Position numbers and translations under genes: made by a program. DNA of 38,153 nucleotides, from positions 1-38,153 of the forward strand of contig DASZYF010000110.1 of NCBI GenBank assembly GCA_035545535.1, read 5' to 3'. Origin of the DNA: DASZYF01 sp035545535 (GTDB lineage Bacteria; Actinomycetota; Actinomycetes; Mycobacteriales; CAJCIY01). The stretch's first letter is position 1; every line of letters starts with the position of its first letter. Positions 1 to 7,166 of this stretch are shown here, in pieces. The notes under the pieces are model-generated. The model was not told the origin of the DNA and searched no databases. It saw only the letters and a list, made by a program, of their open reading frames with translations.

Positions 1-54
1 CAGCCCGTCCCACGCCGCCCGCTGGCTCGCCCGGACCTCCTCGGCGCTCGCCAT
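1..54 (-). CDS. N-terminus of a possible SAM-dependent methyltransferase (partial)
   Basis: Only the first 18 codons are inside the window. The ATG is at 54 on the minus strand, preceded by a G-rich ribosome binding site (GGGGGTGG) about 4 nt upstream. The peptide MASAEEVRASQRAAWDGL resembles the start of many actinobacterial class I SAM-dependent methyltransferases, which open with an I/VRAxQRxxW stretch before the Rossmann fold. This is family resemblance from a very short peptide; no SAM-binding motif is in view. The gene is divergent from the membrane protein at 237. Confidence 0.4.
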   Translation of the reverse strand, partial: MASAEEVRASQRAAWDGL

Positions 55-236
55 GGCGCCACCCCCATCCGCCGCGCCTCTCGGGCAGGAGCATGCACCG
101 CCACGGGCGCGCGCGGAGTCTCAGCTGTCTCAAGAGATGTCGGCAGCGCTTGCTCGGCGGCGTCGGTCGCCGTCCGTCACACGGGATGCGCGCACCGGTC
201 CGGCCCGTCGCGAGAACGACATGCGAGGGTGGCGCG

Positions 237-1043
237 GTGGCAGGTCCACCGGCGGGCGAGGTCGCGCTCCTCGTCGTCCTCGGACTTGGCTACGCGGGCG
301 GCCTGACCGCGATGTGGCACAACGCGGCGCGCCGGCAGCCGGCCTGGATCGTGCGCCGTCTCTACCGCACGCAGAGGCCGGTCAACGTTGTCGTGAACGC
401 GCTGAGCGTCTCCGCCTGGGACCCGTCGAGCCCGGGCGGCCGTGGCTCCTTCTACGCCTGGGGGACTGCCACCTACGCGCTGGACGATCCGACGACGATC
501 CGGGTCCGGTTCGAGCCACGGTCCGGTCCGCTCATCGAGCGGTCGGCGACGATCCCGCCGGAGCTCCTTCCCGACAGCCCCGCGATCCGTCACCGCCGCC
601 GGGTCGCGCGCGCTGTCATGGCCGCCTACGCCGTGGCTGCTCTCGGGGCGTTCTCCGTGACCGCGTCGCTGACGGGTGGAACCGCATCCCGGCGCGCGAG
701 GCTCGGGGCGCTCGCGGCCATCGGGGCGTTCCTGGTGGCCTGGCTCATCACGCACCTCACCGTGATCCGCGCCCGCCGCCGGGCAGCGGCCGCGACGAAG
801 GCCGAGGTCCGACCCCACCACGTGCTCGCGTGGACCGGCCTGCTCATCGCGATCTCGGCGGCGCTCGGGGTCGCCTGGCACCTGCAGAACCTCGACACCA
901 CGCACCCGATCTCGTGGCCGAGCGCCTTCGTGACCGCGGCGATCTTCACGCTGGTGAGCGCGGCCACGATCGCGCTGTCGCTGCACCACCACAGCTACAT
1001 CCATCACGCCGACGATCACCGGTCACCTCCGCCGGGCCGATGA
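237..1043 (+). CDS. small multi-pass membrane protein of unknown function
   Basis: I do not recognise the family. I chose the GTG at 237 because a GAGGG ribosome binding site lies 7 nt upstream and the first hydrophobic segment (LLVVLGLGYAGGLTAMW) follows directly. An in-frame ATG at 186 is the alternative but lacks a clear site. The protein is 268 aa with about four hydrophobic segments: one at the N-terminus, two in the middle (around AVMAAYAVAALGAF and LGALAAIGAFLVAWLI), and a pair near the C-terminus (VLAWTGLLIAISAALGV, AAIFTLVSAATIALSL). Between the first and second lies a soluble stretch of about 90 residues. It ends in a His-rich tail. The gene stands alone and runs toward the paired palindromes at 1065-1154, which may terminate it. 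Confidence 0.65.
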   Translation: MAGPPAGEVALLVVLGLGYAGGLTAMWHNAARRQPAWIVRRLYRTQRPVNVVVNALSVSAWDPSSPGGRGSFYAWGTATYALDDPTTIRVRFEPRSGPLIERSATIPPELLPDSPAIRHRRRVARAVMAAYAVAALGAFSVTASLTGGTASRRARLGALAAIGAFLVAWLITHLTVIRARRRAAAATKAEVRPHHVLAWTGLLIAISAALGVAWHLQNLDTTHPISWPSAFVTAAIFTLVSAATIALSLHHHSYIHHADDHRSPPPGR

Positions 1044-1064
1044 CCGCCTGGGGGCCCGCCGATC

Positions 1065-1102
1065 GTCGCGTCCAGCGGCGAAAGATCGCCGCCCACCGCG
1101 AC
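1065..1102. repeat. composite palindrome, copy 1
   Basis: Nested inverted repeat: outer arms GTCGCG (1065-1070) and CGCGAC (1097-1102), a 4-nt internal loop on each side, inner arms GCGGCGA (1075-1081) and TCGCCGC (1086-1092), and a tetraloop AAGA. All arms pair perfectly. It lies between a plus-strand CDS ending at 1043 and the minus-strand tRNA-Gly ending at 1216, so it may be part of a bidirectional terminator, or a REP-like element. Confidence 0.75.
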
Positions 1103-1114
1103 CTGCCCGCCGTA

Positions 1115-1154
1115 GGTCGCGCTCAGCGGCGATAGATCGCCGCCGGTCGCGACC
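1115..1154. repeat. composite palindrome, copy 2
   Basis: Second copy 51 bp downstream of copy 1 with the same geometry: outer arms GGTCGCG (1115-1121) and CGCGACC (1148-1154), 4-nt internal loops (CTCA and CGGT), inner arms GCGGCGA (1126-1132) and TCGCCGC (1137-1143), tetraloop TAGA. The arms match copy 1, while the internal loops differ. That pattern suggests the fold matters more than the sequence. Confidence 0.75.
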
Positions 1155-1215
1155 TCGGCGCCCTGACCCGCAGCCCGGCGGTCCAGCAACGGCCCGGTGA
1201 CCTGCAGGTTCGCAG

Positions 1216-1289
1216 TGGAGCGGGTGACCGGGATCGAACCGGCATGACCAGCTTGGAAGGCTGGGGCTCTGCCATTGAGCTACACCCGC
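1216..1289 (-). tRNA. tRNA-Gly (anticodon UCC)
   Basis: The minus strand folds as a complete cloverleaf. Acceptor arms are GCGGGTG (1289-1283) and CACCCGC (1226-1220), with discriminator T and an encoded CCA (1218-1216). The D arm contains GCTC-AATGGCA-GAGC. The anticodon stem CCAGC/GCTGG holds the loop CTTCCAA, giving anticodon TCC. The T arm has loop TTCGATC. It reads GGA and, by wobble, GGG glycine codons. It is divergent from tRNA-Pro, with only 45 nt between the two 5' ends. Confidence 0.96.
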
Positions 1290-1312
1290 GAGGGCGGTCT
1301 GCGGCCGGTCAC

Positions 1313-1318
1313 TACCCT
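1313..1318 (+). promoter_or_regulatory. possible -10 element for tRNA-Pro
   Basis: TACCCT lies 16 nt before the mature 5' end of tRNA-Pro in the 45-nt gap between the divergent tRNAs. It fits a TANNNT -10 box with a short 5' precursor. No convincing -35 element is visible, so support is weak. Confidence 0.35.
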
Positions 1319-1334
1319 GATGTGGCCGCAACGC

Positions 1335-1407
1335 CGGGGCGTAGCGTAGTGGCCAGCGCGCCTGCTTTGGGAGCAGGAGATCGGGAGTTCGAGTCTCCCC
1401 GCCCCGA
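1335..1407 (+). tRNA. tRNA-Pro (anticodon UGG)
   Basis: Cloverleaf with acceptor arms CGGGGCG (1335-1341) and CGCCCCG (1400-1406) and discriminator A1407. The anticodon stem CCTGC/GCAGG encloses TTTGGGA, giving anticodon TGG (proline). The T arm contains the TTCGAGT loop. Unlike the neighbouring tRNA-Gly, CCA is not encoded (CCG follows), so this tRNA needs CCA addition. It lies 67 nt upstream of the trigger factor gene. Confidence 0.96.
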
Positions 1408-1473
1408 CCGCCCGACCATCCGTCCCCTGACCGCCCGATCCGTCGTGCCCGACCAGCAGGAGCCCGAACCACC

Positions 1474-2871
1474 GTGGACGTCACCACCGAGACCCTCAGC
1501 CCGACCCGCGTGCGCCTGTCGATCACGGTGCCGTTCGAGGAGCTCACGCCCAGCATCGACCAGGCGTACAAGAAGATCGCCGGCCAGGTCCGGGTCCCCG
1601 GCTTCCGCCCGGGCAAGGTGCCCGCCCGCGTCATCGACCAGCGCGTCGGTCGCGCCGCGGTCCTGTCCGAAGCGCTCGACGGCGCGCTCGGCACCTTCTA
1701 CACGCAGGCCGTCGAGGACGCGAAGGTTGCCGCGATCTCTCGTCCCGAGGTCGACATCCAGACCTTCAACGACGGCGAGCCGCTCGCGTTCACGGCCGAG
1801 GTCGACATCCGTCCCGAGTTCGAGCTGCCGGCCTACGACACGTTCGAGGTCACGGTCGACGACGCCGAGGTCACCGACGAGGACGTGCAGGAGCAGATCG
1901 ACGCGCTGCGCGAGCGCGGTGCCTCGCTCGTGGTCGTCGACCGCCCGGTCGAGGACGGCGACGTCGTCCGCATCGACCTCAAGACCACCGTCGACGGCGA
2001 GGAGGTCGAGGGCGCGCAGGCCACCGGCATCGCGCACGAGGTCGGCGCCGGCGGTCTCATCCCCGGTCTCGACGAAGCGCTCGTCGGCGCGACGGTCGGG
2101 GGCGACGTCACCTTCACCACGCCCATCGAGCAGGGCGAGCACACGGGCAAGGAGGCGACCGTCGTCGCCACCGTGCACGAGGTGAAGGGCAAGGAGCTGC
2201 CTGAGCTCGACGACGCGTTCGCGGCGGCCCACTCCCAGTTCGAGACCGTCGACGCCCTGCGCGGCGACCTCCGTGAGCGGCTCGAACGGATGAAGAAGCT
2301 GCAGCAGGGCATCGAGGCGCGCGACAAGGTCGCCGACCTGCTGCTCGAGAAGACCGACATCCCGCTGCCGGAGACGGTCGTCGAGGCTGAGGTCGGCAAC
2401 CTCGAGCACGAGGTCGTCCACTCGCTCGGCCACGACGACGCGGCCGTCGCCCGCTACCTGCAGATGGTCGGCAAGACGCGCGAGGAGTGGACGGCGCAGC
2501 TGCGCGAGCAGGCCGAGAAGTCGGTCCGCACCCAGCTCGTCCTCGACGCCATCGCCGAGAAGGAGGAGATCGGCGTCTCGCAGGAGGAGCTCTCCGACCA
2601 GATCGTGCGCCGCGCGCTGCGCTCCGGGATCTCGCCCGACGAGTACGCCCGCCAGGTCGTCGAGGCCGGCGCCGTGCAGTCCCTCGCCGTCGACATCCGT
2701 CGCGGCAAGGCGCTCGCCGTCGTCCTCGAGGGCGCGAAGATCACCGACGCCAGCGGTCGTCCGGTCGACCTCGAGGCCCTGCGCGACGACGCTCCGCCGA
2801 TCGTCGCCGGCCCGGGCGACGGGCACGACGACCACGAGGGTCACGACCACGAGGGTCACGACCACGCCTGA
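1474..2871 (+). CDS. tig: trigger factor, ribosome-associated chaperone and peptidyl-prolyl isomerase
   Basis: Trigger factor docks at the ribosomal exit tunnel and shields nascent chains. The product is 465 aa, a normal length. The ribosome-binding signature GFRPGKVP lies at residues 43-50 of the N-terminal domain. An FKBP-type isomerase domain follows at about 150-240 (EDGDVVRIDLKTTVDGEEVE region), and the C-terminal helical substrate-binding domain fills about 250-430. The GTG start at 1474 has an AGGAG about 11 nt upstream. The last 18 residues are a His/Asp/Glu/Gly tail encoded by a 15-nt tandem repeat (2830-2866), a possible metal-binding tail. The downstream clpP1-clpP2-clpX cluster makes this a protein quality-control neighbourhood. 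The gene converges with the CAP-domain gene, with only 9 nt between stop codons. Confidence 0.97.
   Translation: MDVTTETLSPTRVRLSITVPFEELTPSIDQAYKKIAGQVRVPGFRPGKVPARVIDQRVGRAAVLSEALDGALGTFYTQAVEDAKVAAISRPEVDIQTFNDGEPLAFTAEVDIRPEFELPAYDTFEVTVDDAEVTDEDVQEQIDALRERGASLVVVDRPVEDGDVVRIDLKTTVDGEEVEGAQATGIAHEVGAGGLIPGLDEALVGATVGGDVTFTTPIEQGEHTGKEATVVATVHEVKGKELPELDDAFAAAHSQFETVDALRGDLRERLERMKKLQQGIEARDKVADLLLEKTDIPLPETVVEAEVGNLEHEVVHSLGHDDAAVARYLQMVGKTREEWTAQLREQAEKSVRTQLVLDAIAEKEEIGVSQEELSDQIVRRALRSGISPDEYARQVVEAGAVQSLAVDIRRGKALAVVLEGAKITDASGRPVDLEALRDDAPPIVAGPGDGHDDHEGHDHEGHDHA
2830..2866 (+). repeat. 15-nt tandem repeat coding the His-rich tail of trigger factor
   Basis: The unit GACCACGAGGGTCAC occurs twice in full (2830-2844, 2845-2859) and then partially (2860-2866). 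It is in frame and encodes repeated Asp-His-Glu-Gly-His. Unit number could vary by slippage without shifting the reading frame. Confidence 0.85.
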
Positions 2872-2880
2872 CCCGATCGG

Positions 2881-4125
2881 TCAGGTCGTCGTGAACGCGA
2901 TCGTCACCGGCTGCCCGGACGCGCTCGTGCGCACGCGCCACGACCCGGGGGGCAGCGGCGCCGACGGGATGAGCGCCACCGCGCCCAGCGCCCGCAGCCA
3001 GAAGCGCCCCCGGTCGGTCGCGTCGGCGGAGCCGCCGTCGTAGCTGGCGGCGCGCAGCGTGCACCACGTCGTCGGCACGGCGAGCCAGCCCGCGGCCGTC
3101 TGCTGCTCGAGGAGCGCGGGCCCGACGGCGGCTTCGTCGCCGACCACGCCGGTCGCCACCCAGACGGCGGGCCCGGAGACCGCCCCGACGCTCGGGCAGC
3201 CCGCCAGCGGGTCGGGCCACTCCGCGCCGCGCGACAGCCGGCCCGGGACGGTCCAACCGGACGGCGGCGACGTCATGGGGTGGCGCACCGCGCCCTGGCT
3301 GCCCAGGCCGCTCGTCACGTCCACCAGGGCCGCGGCCCGGCCCGTCACCGGGTTCGACGCGTAGCCGAACCCGACGGTCGCGAGCGAGGGCGTCGCCAGG
3401 GCGAGGGCGTGGAACGGCAGCGCTTCGAACCGGGACAGCGCGAGCGCGAACGTCGCCGGAGCGTCCGGCGCCATCACCACCGACGAGGCCGCGGCGGCGG
3501 AAGCCGAGGCGGCGTCGGTTCCCGCCGGGCAGAGCGCCGTGTCGAGCACGTGCAGGGCGCTGCTCTGACCGCTCGCGATCAAGCACCGCGCGGCTGCGGC
3601 GTCGGCGGCGTCCCGGGCGTAGCTCTCACCGACTGGCGCGACGCCGACATCGGTGCGGTACGCGTTGAGCGCGGCGAGGGGCGCGGCGTCGGCGCCGGGC
3701 TGGGCCTCGGGGGGCGAGGAGGAGCCCGGATCGCTGCCGGCCGCGCTGACGACGGTGATCGACACGACGGCGCTCGTCTCGGCGGCGGTGTCGCGGGTGG
3801 CCGTCACCACGACGCGTAGACGGACAGCACCGGGCTTGCGGAAGCGCAGTGACGTGGAGAACGTCCGTCGCGCGTGCAGCGTCGCGCGGACGCGCCACCG
3901 GTGGTTGCGCGTCGTCTCGACCAGCACCACGTGCGTCCCGCTGTCGGACAGGCGTCCCGAGACCGCCGTCGGCGCTCCGACTGACGGGTTCGCGTCGGCG
4001 ACCCGCACGGAGCGGAGCGGCCCGGAGCGCCCGGCCGTGGTGGCCAGCGCCGCCCCGCTCGCGGAGGCCGCGCACGCTCCCGCCAGCACGGCGGTCACGA
4101 AGCCGCGTCCACGCATCAGTGCCAT
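2881..4125 (-). CDS. secreted CAP/SCP-like domain protein
   Basis: A 414-aa exported protein. Residues 1-30 form a signal peptide: basic start, hydrophobic FVTAVLAGACAASASGAA, small residues before the likely cleavage site. Residues 35-125 are rich in beta strands and resemble an Ig-like or bacterial adhesion module. A Ser/Pro/Gly linker (about 130-148) leads to a CAP-like region: LNAYRTDVG at 153-161 and PFHALALATPSLATVGFGYA around 237-256, both typical of actinobacterial CAP proteins. The C-terminal 100 residues (EWPDP, then LIPSAPLPPGSW) match the beta module that often follows CAP in this group. Function is unknown; such proteins sit in the cell wall or outside it. A second in-frame ATG at 4116 is an alternative start. 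Confidence 0.7.
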   Translation of the reverse strand: MALMRGRGFVTAVLAGACAASASGAALATTAGRSGPLRSVRVADANPSVGAPTAVSGRLSDSGTHVVLVETTRNHRWRVRATLHARRTFSTSLRFRKPGAVRLRVVVTATRDTAAETSAVVSITVVSAAGSDPGSSSPPEAQPGADAAPLAALNAYRTDVGVAPVGESYARDAADAAAARCLIASGQSSALHVLDTALCPAGTDAASASAAAASSVVMAPDAPATFALALSRFEALPFHALALATPSLATVGFGYASNPVTGRAAALVDVTSGLGSQGAVRHPMTSPPSGWTVPGRLSRGAEWPDPLAGCPSVGAVSGPAVWVATGVVGDEAAVGPALLEQQTAAGWLAVPTTWCTLRAASYDGGSADATDRGRFWLRALGAVALIPSAPLPPGSWRVRTSASGQPVTIAFTTT

Positions 4126-4243
4126 CCCCGCTGACGGTCGTCGAACGGTCCGGCCGTCCCCGCCGCCCCGCCCGTGGGTCGGCCCTTCGAGGTTCGCAGC
4201 GGCCGCGTGTGCTGGGGAGAGGACGATCGTTCCGCGTCCGTGG

Positions 4244-4278
4244 GACGTTCGGCGCGCATGTCAAGACGTTCGGCTCGC
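4244..4278 (+). promoter_or_regulatory. direct repeat upstream of clpP1, possible operator
   Basis: GACGTTCGGCGCGC (4244-4257) and GACGTTCGGCTCGC (4265-4278) match at 13 of 14 positions and are spaced 21 bp apart, two helical turns, in the divergent region between the CAP gene and clpP1. They do not match the published ClgR operator spacing, so the binding protein is unknown. Confidence 0.4.
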
Positions 4279-4294
4279 CTTTCGGCGCCCGAGA

Positions 4295-4310
4295 CGGTGC
4301 ACATGCACCG
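4295..4310. promoter_or_regulatory. palindrome upstream of clpP1
   Basis: CGGTGCACATGCACCG has 7-bp perfect arms and a 2-nt centre. It lies 110 bp before the clpP1 start, next to the direct repeats at 4244-4278. It could be an operator for clpP1 or for the divergent CAP gene. Confidence 0.4.
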
Positions 4311-4408
4311 GTCCGAACCGTGCGAATCACACGGGTGGCAGTTCGGAGGGCTCGTATGCCCACGGCGAACAGGGGCCGTTCACCCTCTCGGAGCGCCGTG
4401 CGAGCGCT

Positions 4409-4414
4409 TAGCCT
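4409..4414 (+). promoter_or_regulatory. clpP1 -10 element, leaderless start
   Basis: TAGCCT sits exactly 6 nt before the clpP1 ATG, and there is no Shine-Dalgarno between them. This places the expected transcription start at the A of the ATG. Confidence 0.55.
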
Positions 4415-4420
4415 CACGTC

Positions 4421-5023
4421 ATGGCACAGATGCGCGGCCCCAGCCCGGGGATGAGCTTCGATGACAACGTCTCCAACCGGCTTCTGCAGGAGCGCATCAT
4501 CTTCCTCGGCAGCCAGGTCGACGACGACATCGCGAACAAGCTGACGGCCCAGCTGATCCTCCTCTCCGCCGAGGACCCGAACTCCGACATCACGCTCTGG
4601 ATCAACAGCCCGGGCGGCAGCGTCAGCGCCGGCCTCGCGCTCTACGACACCATGCAGTACGTCCCGAACGACATCTCCACCGTCGCGATGGGCCTCGCCG
4701 CGAGCATGGGCCAGTTCCTGCTCTGCGCGGGCACCCGGGGCAAGCGCTACGCCCTGCCGCACGCGCGGATCATGATGCACCAGCCCTCCGGCGGCATCGG
4801 CGGCACCGCGGCCGACATCGCCATCCAGGCCGAGAACATGCTCTGGACCAAGAAGGTCCTCCAGGAGCGCATCGCCGAGCACACCGGCCAGGACTTCGAG
4901 ACCATCGAGCGCGACTCCGACCGCGACCGCTGGTTCACCGCCGAGGAGGCACGCGACTACGGCTTCGTCGACCACGTCGTGACCAGCGCCGCCCAGGTGC
5001 CCGCCCCCGCCGGGAGCAAGTGA
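4421..5023 (+). CDS. clpP1: ATP-dependent Clp protease proteolytic subunit 1
   Basis: Serine protease subunit of the Clp complex. At 200 aa it has the full ClpP fold. The catalytic triad is visible: Ser95 in GLAASMGQ, His120 in RIMMHQP, and Asp169 in DRDRWF, with the S-H spacing (25) and H-D spacing (49) of canonical ClpP. The INSPGGSVSAG handle motif is at 61-71. The ATG at 4421 follows a -10-like hexamer at leaderless distance. The stop overlaps clpP2 by one base (TGATG), so the two genes are co-transcribed and probably translationally coupled. In mycobacteria, ClpP1 and ClpP2 form a mixed tetradecamer of two different rings. That is known of the family and likely applies here. Confidence 0.97.
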   Translation: MAQMRGPSPGMSFDDNVSNRLLQERIIFLGSQVDDDIANKLTAQLILLSAEDPNSDITLWINSPGGSVSAGLALYDTMQYVPNDISTVAMGLAASMGQFLLCAGTRGKRYALPHARIMMHQPSGGIGGTAADIAIQAENMLWTKKVLQERIAEHTGQDFETIERDSDRDRWFTAEEARDYGFVDHVVTSAAQVPAPAGSK

Positions 5024-5679
5024 TGACCGACTTCCAGACGCGGGCCGAGCACCTCATGGGCGTGCAGGCGCGCTACGTCCTGCCGCGCTTCATCGAGCGG
5101 ACGAGCTACGGCGTCAAGGAGAGCGACCCGTACAACAAGCTCTTCGAGGAGCGCATCATCTTCCTCGGCGTCCAGATCGACGACGCGAGCGCCAACGACG
5201 TCATGGCCCAGCTGCTTACCCTCGAGTCGGCCGATCCGGACCGCGACATCGTCATGTACATCAACAGCCCCGGCGGCAGCTTCACCAGCCTCACGGCGAT
5301 CTACGACACCATGCGCTTCGTCAAGCCCCACGTGCAGACGGTGTGCCTCGGGCAGGCCGCGTCGGCCGCCGCGGTGCTGCTCGCCGCGGGCCAGCAGGGC
5401 AAGCGGTTCGCGCTCAAGAACGCCCGGATCCTGCTCCACCAGCCGGCCACGGAAGGCGGCTACGGGCAGTCCAGCGACATCGAGATCCAGGCGCGCGAGA
5501 TCCTCCGGATGCGCTCGCTGCTCGAGTCGATGCTCGCCGAGGCCACGGGCAAGTCCCCCCAGGACATCAGCCGCGACATCGAGCGTGACAAGATCCTCAC
5601 CGCTGACGAGGCCCTTGCCTACGGTCTCATCGACGAGGTCATCGTGAGCCGCACGGTGGCCGCCGTCTCCACCCGCTAG
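5023..5679 (+). CDS. clpP2: ATP-dependent Clp protease proteolytic subunit 2
   Basis: Second ClpP paralogue, 218 aa from the ATG at 5023, which overlaps the clpP1 stop. A GTG three bases earlier is an alternative start. The triad is Ser114 in GQAASAAAV, His139 in RILLHQP and Asp189 in ERDKIL. The H-D distance is one residue longer than in ClpP1. It carries a longer N-terminal extension (about 30 residues before the FEERIIFLG strand) than ClpP1, as usual for actinobacterial ClpP2. With ClpP1 it should form the two-ring protease barrel served by the ClpX unfoldase encoded 160 nt downstream. Confidence 0.97.
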   Translation: MTDFQTRAEHLMGVQARYVLPRFIERTSYGVKESDPYNKLFEERIIFLGVQIDDASANDVMAQLLTLESADPDRDIVMYINSPGGSFTSLTAIYDTMRFVKPHVQTVCLGQAASAAAVLLAAGQQGKRFALKNARILLHQPATEGGYGQSSDIEIQAREILRMRSLLESMLAEATGKSPQDISRDIERDKILTADEALAYGLIDEVIVSRTVAAVSTR

Positions 5680-5823
5680 CCCGAACGGACGCTCGCACAG
5701 CACTCCCGCACCACGCAGAACCGCTTCACCCCGACACGCCCTAAGCCTGCCCCTCCGGCAAGCCGACGGCGTACCGTGACGAGACGCACTCCACCCCGGA
5801 CGTGCGGCCGACCCAGTTGCACC

Positions 5824-5831
5824 GAAGGGAG
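5824..5831 (+). promoter_or_regulatory. clpX ribosome binding site
   Basis: GAAGGGAG lies 7 nt before the GTG at 5839 and fixes the clpX start. Upstream, the 159-nt gap holds a TACCGT hexamer at 5772-5777 that could be a -10 box. This suggests clpX has its own promoter besides read-through from clpP2. Confidence 0.6.
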
Positions 5832-5838
5832 CAGGTGA

Positions 5839-7143
5839 GTGGCCCGCATCGGCGATGGTGGCGACCTGCTCAAGTGCAGCTTCTGCGGCAAGAGCCAGAA
5901 GCAGGTCAAGAAGCTCATCGCGGGCCCGGGCGTCTACATCTGCGACGAGTGCATCGACCTCTGCAACGAGATCATCGAGGAAGAGCTCTCCGAGGGCAGC
6001 GAGCTCTCGTGGGAAGAGCTCCCCAAGCCGCGCGAGATCTATGAGTTCCTCGACTCCTACGTCGTGGGGCAGGAGCCGGCGAAGAAGGCTCTCTCCGTCG
6101 CGGTCTACAACCACTACAAGCGCGTGCAGGCGGGAGCCAACGCCTCGACCTCCCGCCCCGGCAAGGGCGGCGACGGCGACGTCGAGCTCGCCAAGTCGAA
6201 CATCATGCTGCTCGGCCCCACGGGCTCCGGGAAGACGCTGCTCGCGCAGACGCTCGCCCGCATGCTCAACGTGCCGTTCGCCATCGCTGACGCCACCGCC
6301 CTCACCGAGGCGGGCTACGTCGGTGAGGACGTCGAGAACATCCTGCTGAAGCTCATCCAGGCCGCTGACTACGACGTCAAGAAGGCCGAGACGGGCATCA
6401 TCTACATCGACGAGGTCGACAAGATCGCCCGCAAGTCGGAGAACCCCTCGATCACCCGGGACGTCTCGGGAGAGGGTGTGCAGCAGGCACTCCTGAAGAT
6501 CCTCGAAGGCACCACCGCGTCGGTGCCGCCGCAGGGCGGGCGCAAGCACCCGCACCAGGAGTTCATCCAGATCGACACCACGAACGTGCTGTTCATCGTC
6601 GGTGGCGCGTTCGCCGGGCTCGACACGATCATCGAGCAGCGCATCGGCAAGAAGGGCATCGGCTTCCACGCCGTGCTGCGCAGCAAGACCGACATCGACA
6701 GCAGCGACATCTTCCGTGACGTCATGCCGGAGGACCTGCTGAAGTACGGCATGATCCCCGAGTTCATCGGGCGTCTGCCGGTCATCACGAGCGTGCACAA
6801 CCTCGACCAGGAAGCGCTCGTCCAGATCCTCACCGAGCCGAAGAACGCGCTGGTCAAGCAGTACCGCCGGCTGTTCGAGCTCGACAACGTCGACCTCGAG
6901 TTCACCGACGACGCCCTCGAGGCCATCGCCGACCAGGCGATCCTGCGTGGCACCGGCGCCCGTGGCCTGCGCGCGATCCTCGAAGAGGTCCTGCTCTCCG
7001 TGATGTACGACGTGCCGAGCCGCAAGGACGTCGCGAAGGTCGTCGTGACCCGCGAGACCGTGCTCGAGCACGTGAACCCGACGATCGTGCCGCGCGAGGC
7101 CAAGGAGCCGAAGACCCGCCAGCGGGTCGAGAAGTCCGCCTGA
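5839..7143 (+). CDS. clpX: ClpX, AAA+ unfoldase subunit of the Clp protease
   Basis: ClpX unfolds tagged substrates with ATP and threads them into ClpP. The product is 434 aa, the usual length. The N-terminal zinc-binding domain has four cysteines, C13-x2-C16 and C35-x2-C38. The AAA+ core has Walker A GPTGSGKT at 126-133, the pore loop GYVG around 159-162, Walker B IIYIDE at 187-192, and the sensor/arginine region near RGTGARGLRAI at the C-terminus. The GTG start is set by the ribosome binding site GAAGGGAG. It belongs functionally with clpP1 and clpP2 just upstream. A short GC hairpin at 7147-7166 follows the stop. Confidence 0.98.
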   Translation: MARIGDGGDLLKCSFCGKSQKQVKKLIAGPGVYICDECIDLCNEIIEEELSEGSELSWEELPKPREIYEFLDSYVVGQEPAKKALSVAVYNHYKRVQAGANASTSRPGKGGDGDVELAKSNIMLLGPTGSGKTLLAQTLARMLNVPFAIADATALTEAGYVGEDVENILLKLIQAADYDVKKAETGIIYIDEVDKIARKSENPSITRDVSGEGVQQALLKILEGTTASVPPQGGRKHPHQEFIQIDTTNVLFIVGGAFAGLDTIIEQRIGKKGIGFHAVLRSKTDIDSSDIFRDVMPEDLLKYGMIPEFIGRLPVITSVHNLDQEALVQILTEPKNALVKQYRRLFELDNVDLEFTDDALEAIADQAILRGTGARGLRAILEEVLLSVMYDVPSRKDVAKVVVTRETVLEHVNPTIVPREAKEPKTRQRVEKSA

Positions 7144-7146
7144 TCT

Positions 7147-7166
7147 AGGGCCGCTACCCGGGCCCT
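7147..7166 (+). terminator. possible terminator after clpX
   Basis: AGGGCC (7147-7152) and GGCCCT (7161-7166) form a 6-bp stem with an 8-nt loop, 4 nt after the clpX stop. There is no T tract, as is common in high-GC actinobacteria, so support is moderate. Confidence 0.4.

Noticed and set aside
53..1135. A 360-codon frame overlapping the membrane protein at 237
   Set aside because: The peptide is Arg/Pro-rich and without hydrophobic or domain structure. The alternative frame gives clean TM segments and a ribosome binding site, and this frame also runs through copy 1 of the palindromes and into copy 2.
4250..4400. Canonical ClgR operator before clpP1
   Set aside because: Segments such as CGCC-TTTC-GGCG and GCGAAC look similar, but the half-site spacing does not fit the CGC-N5-GCG core.
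4957..7071. A 704-codon minus-strand frame across clpP1 (3' end), clpP2 and clpX
   Set aside because: It is antisense to three certain genes and its peptide is a shadow of their codon pattern, with no recognisable family.
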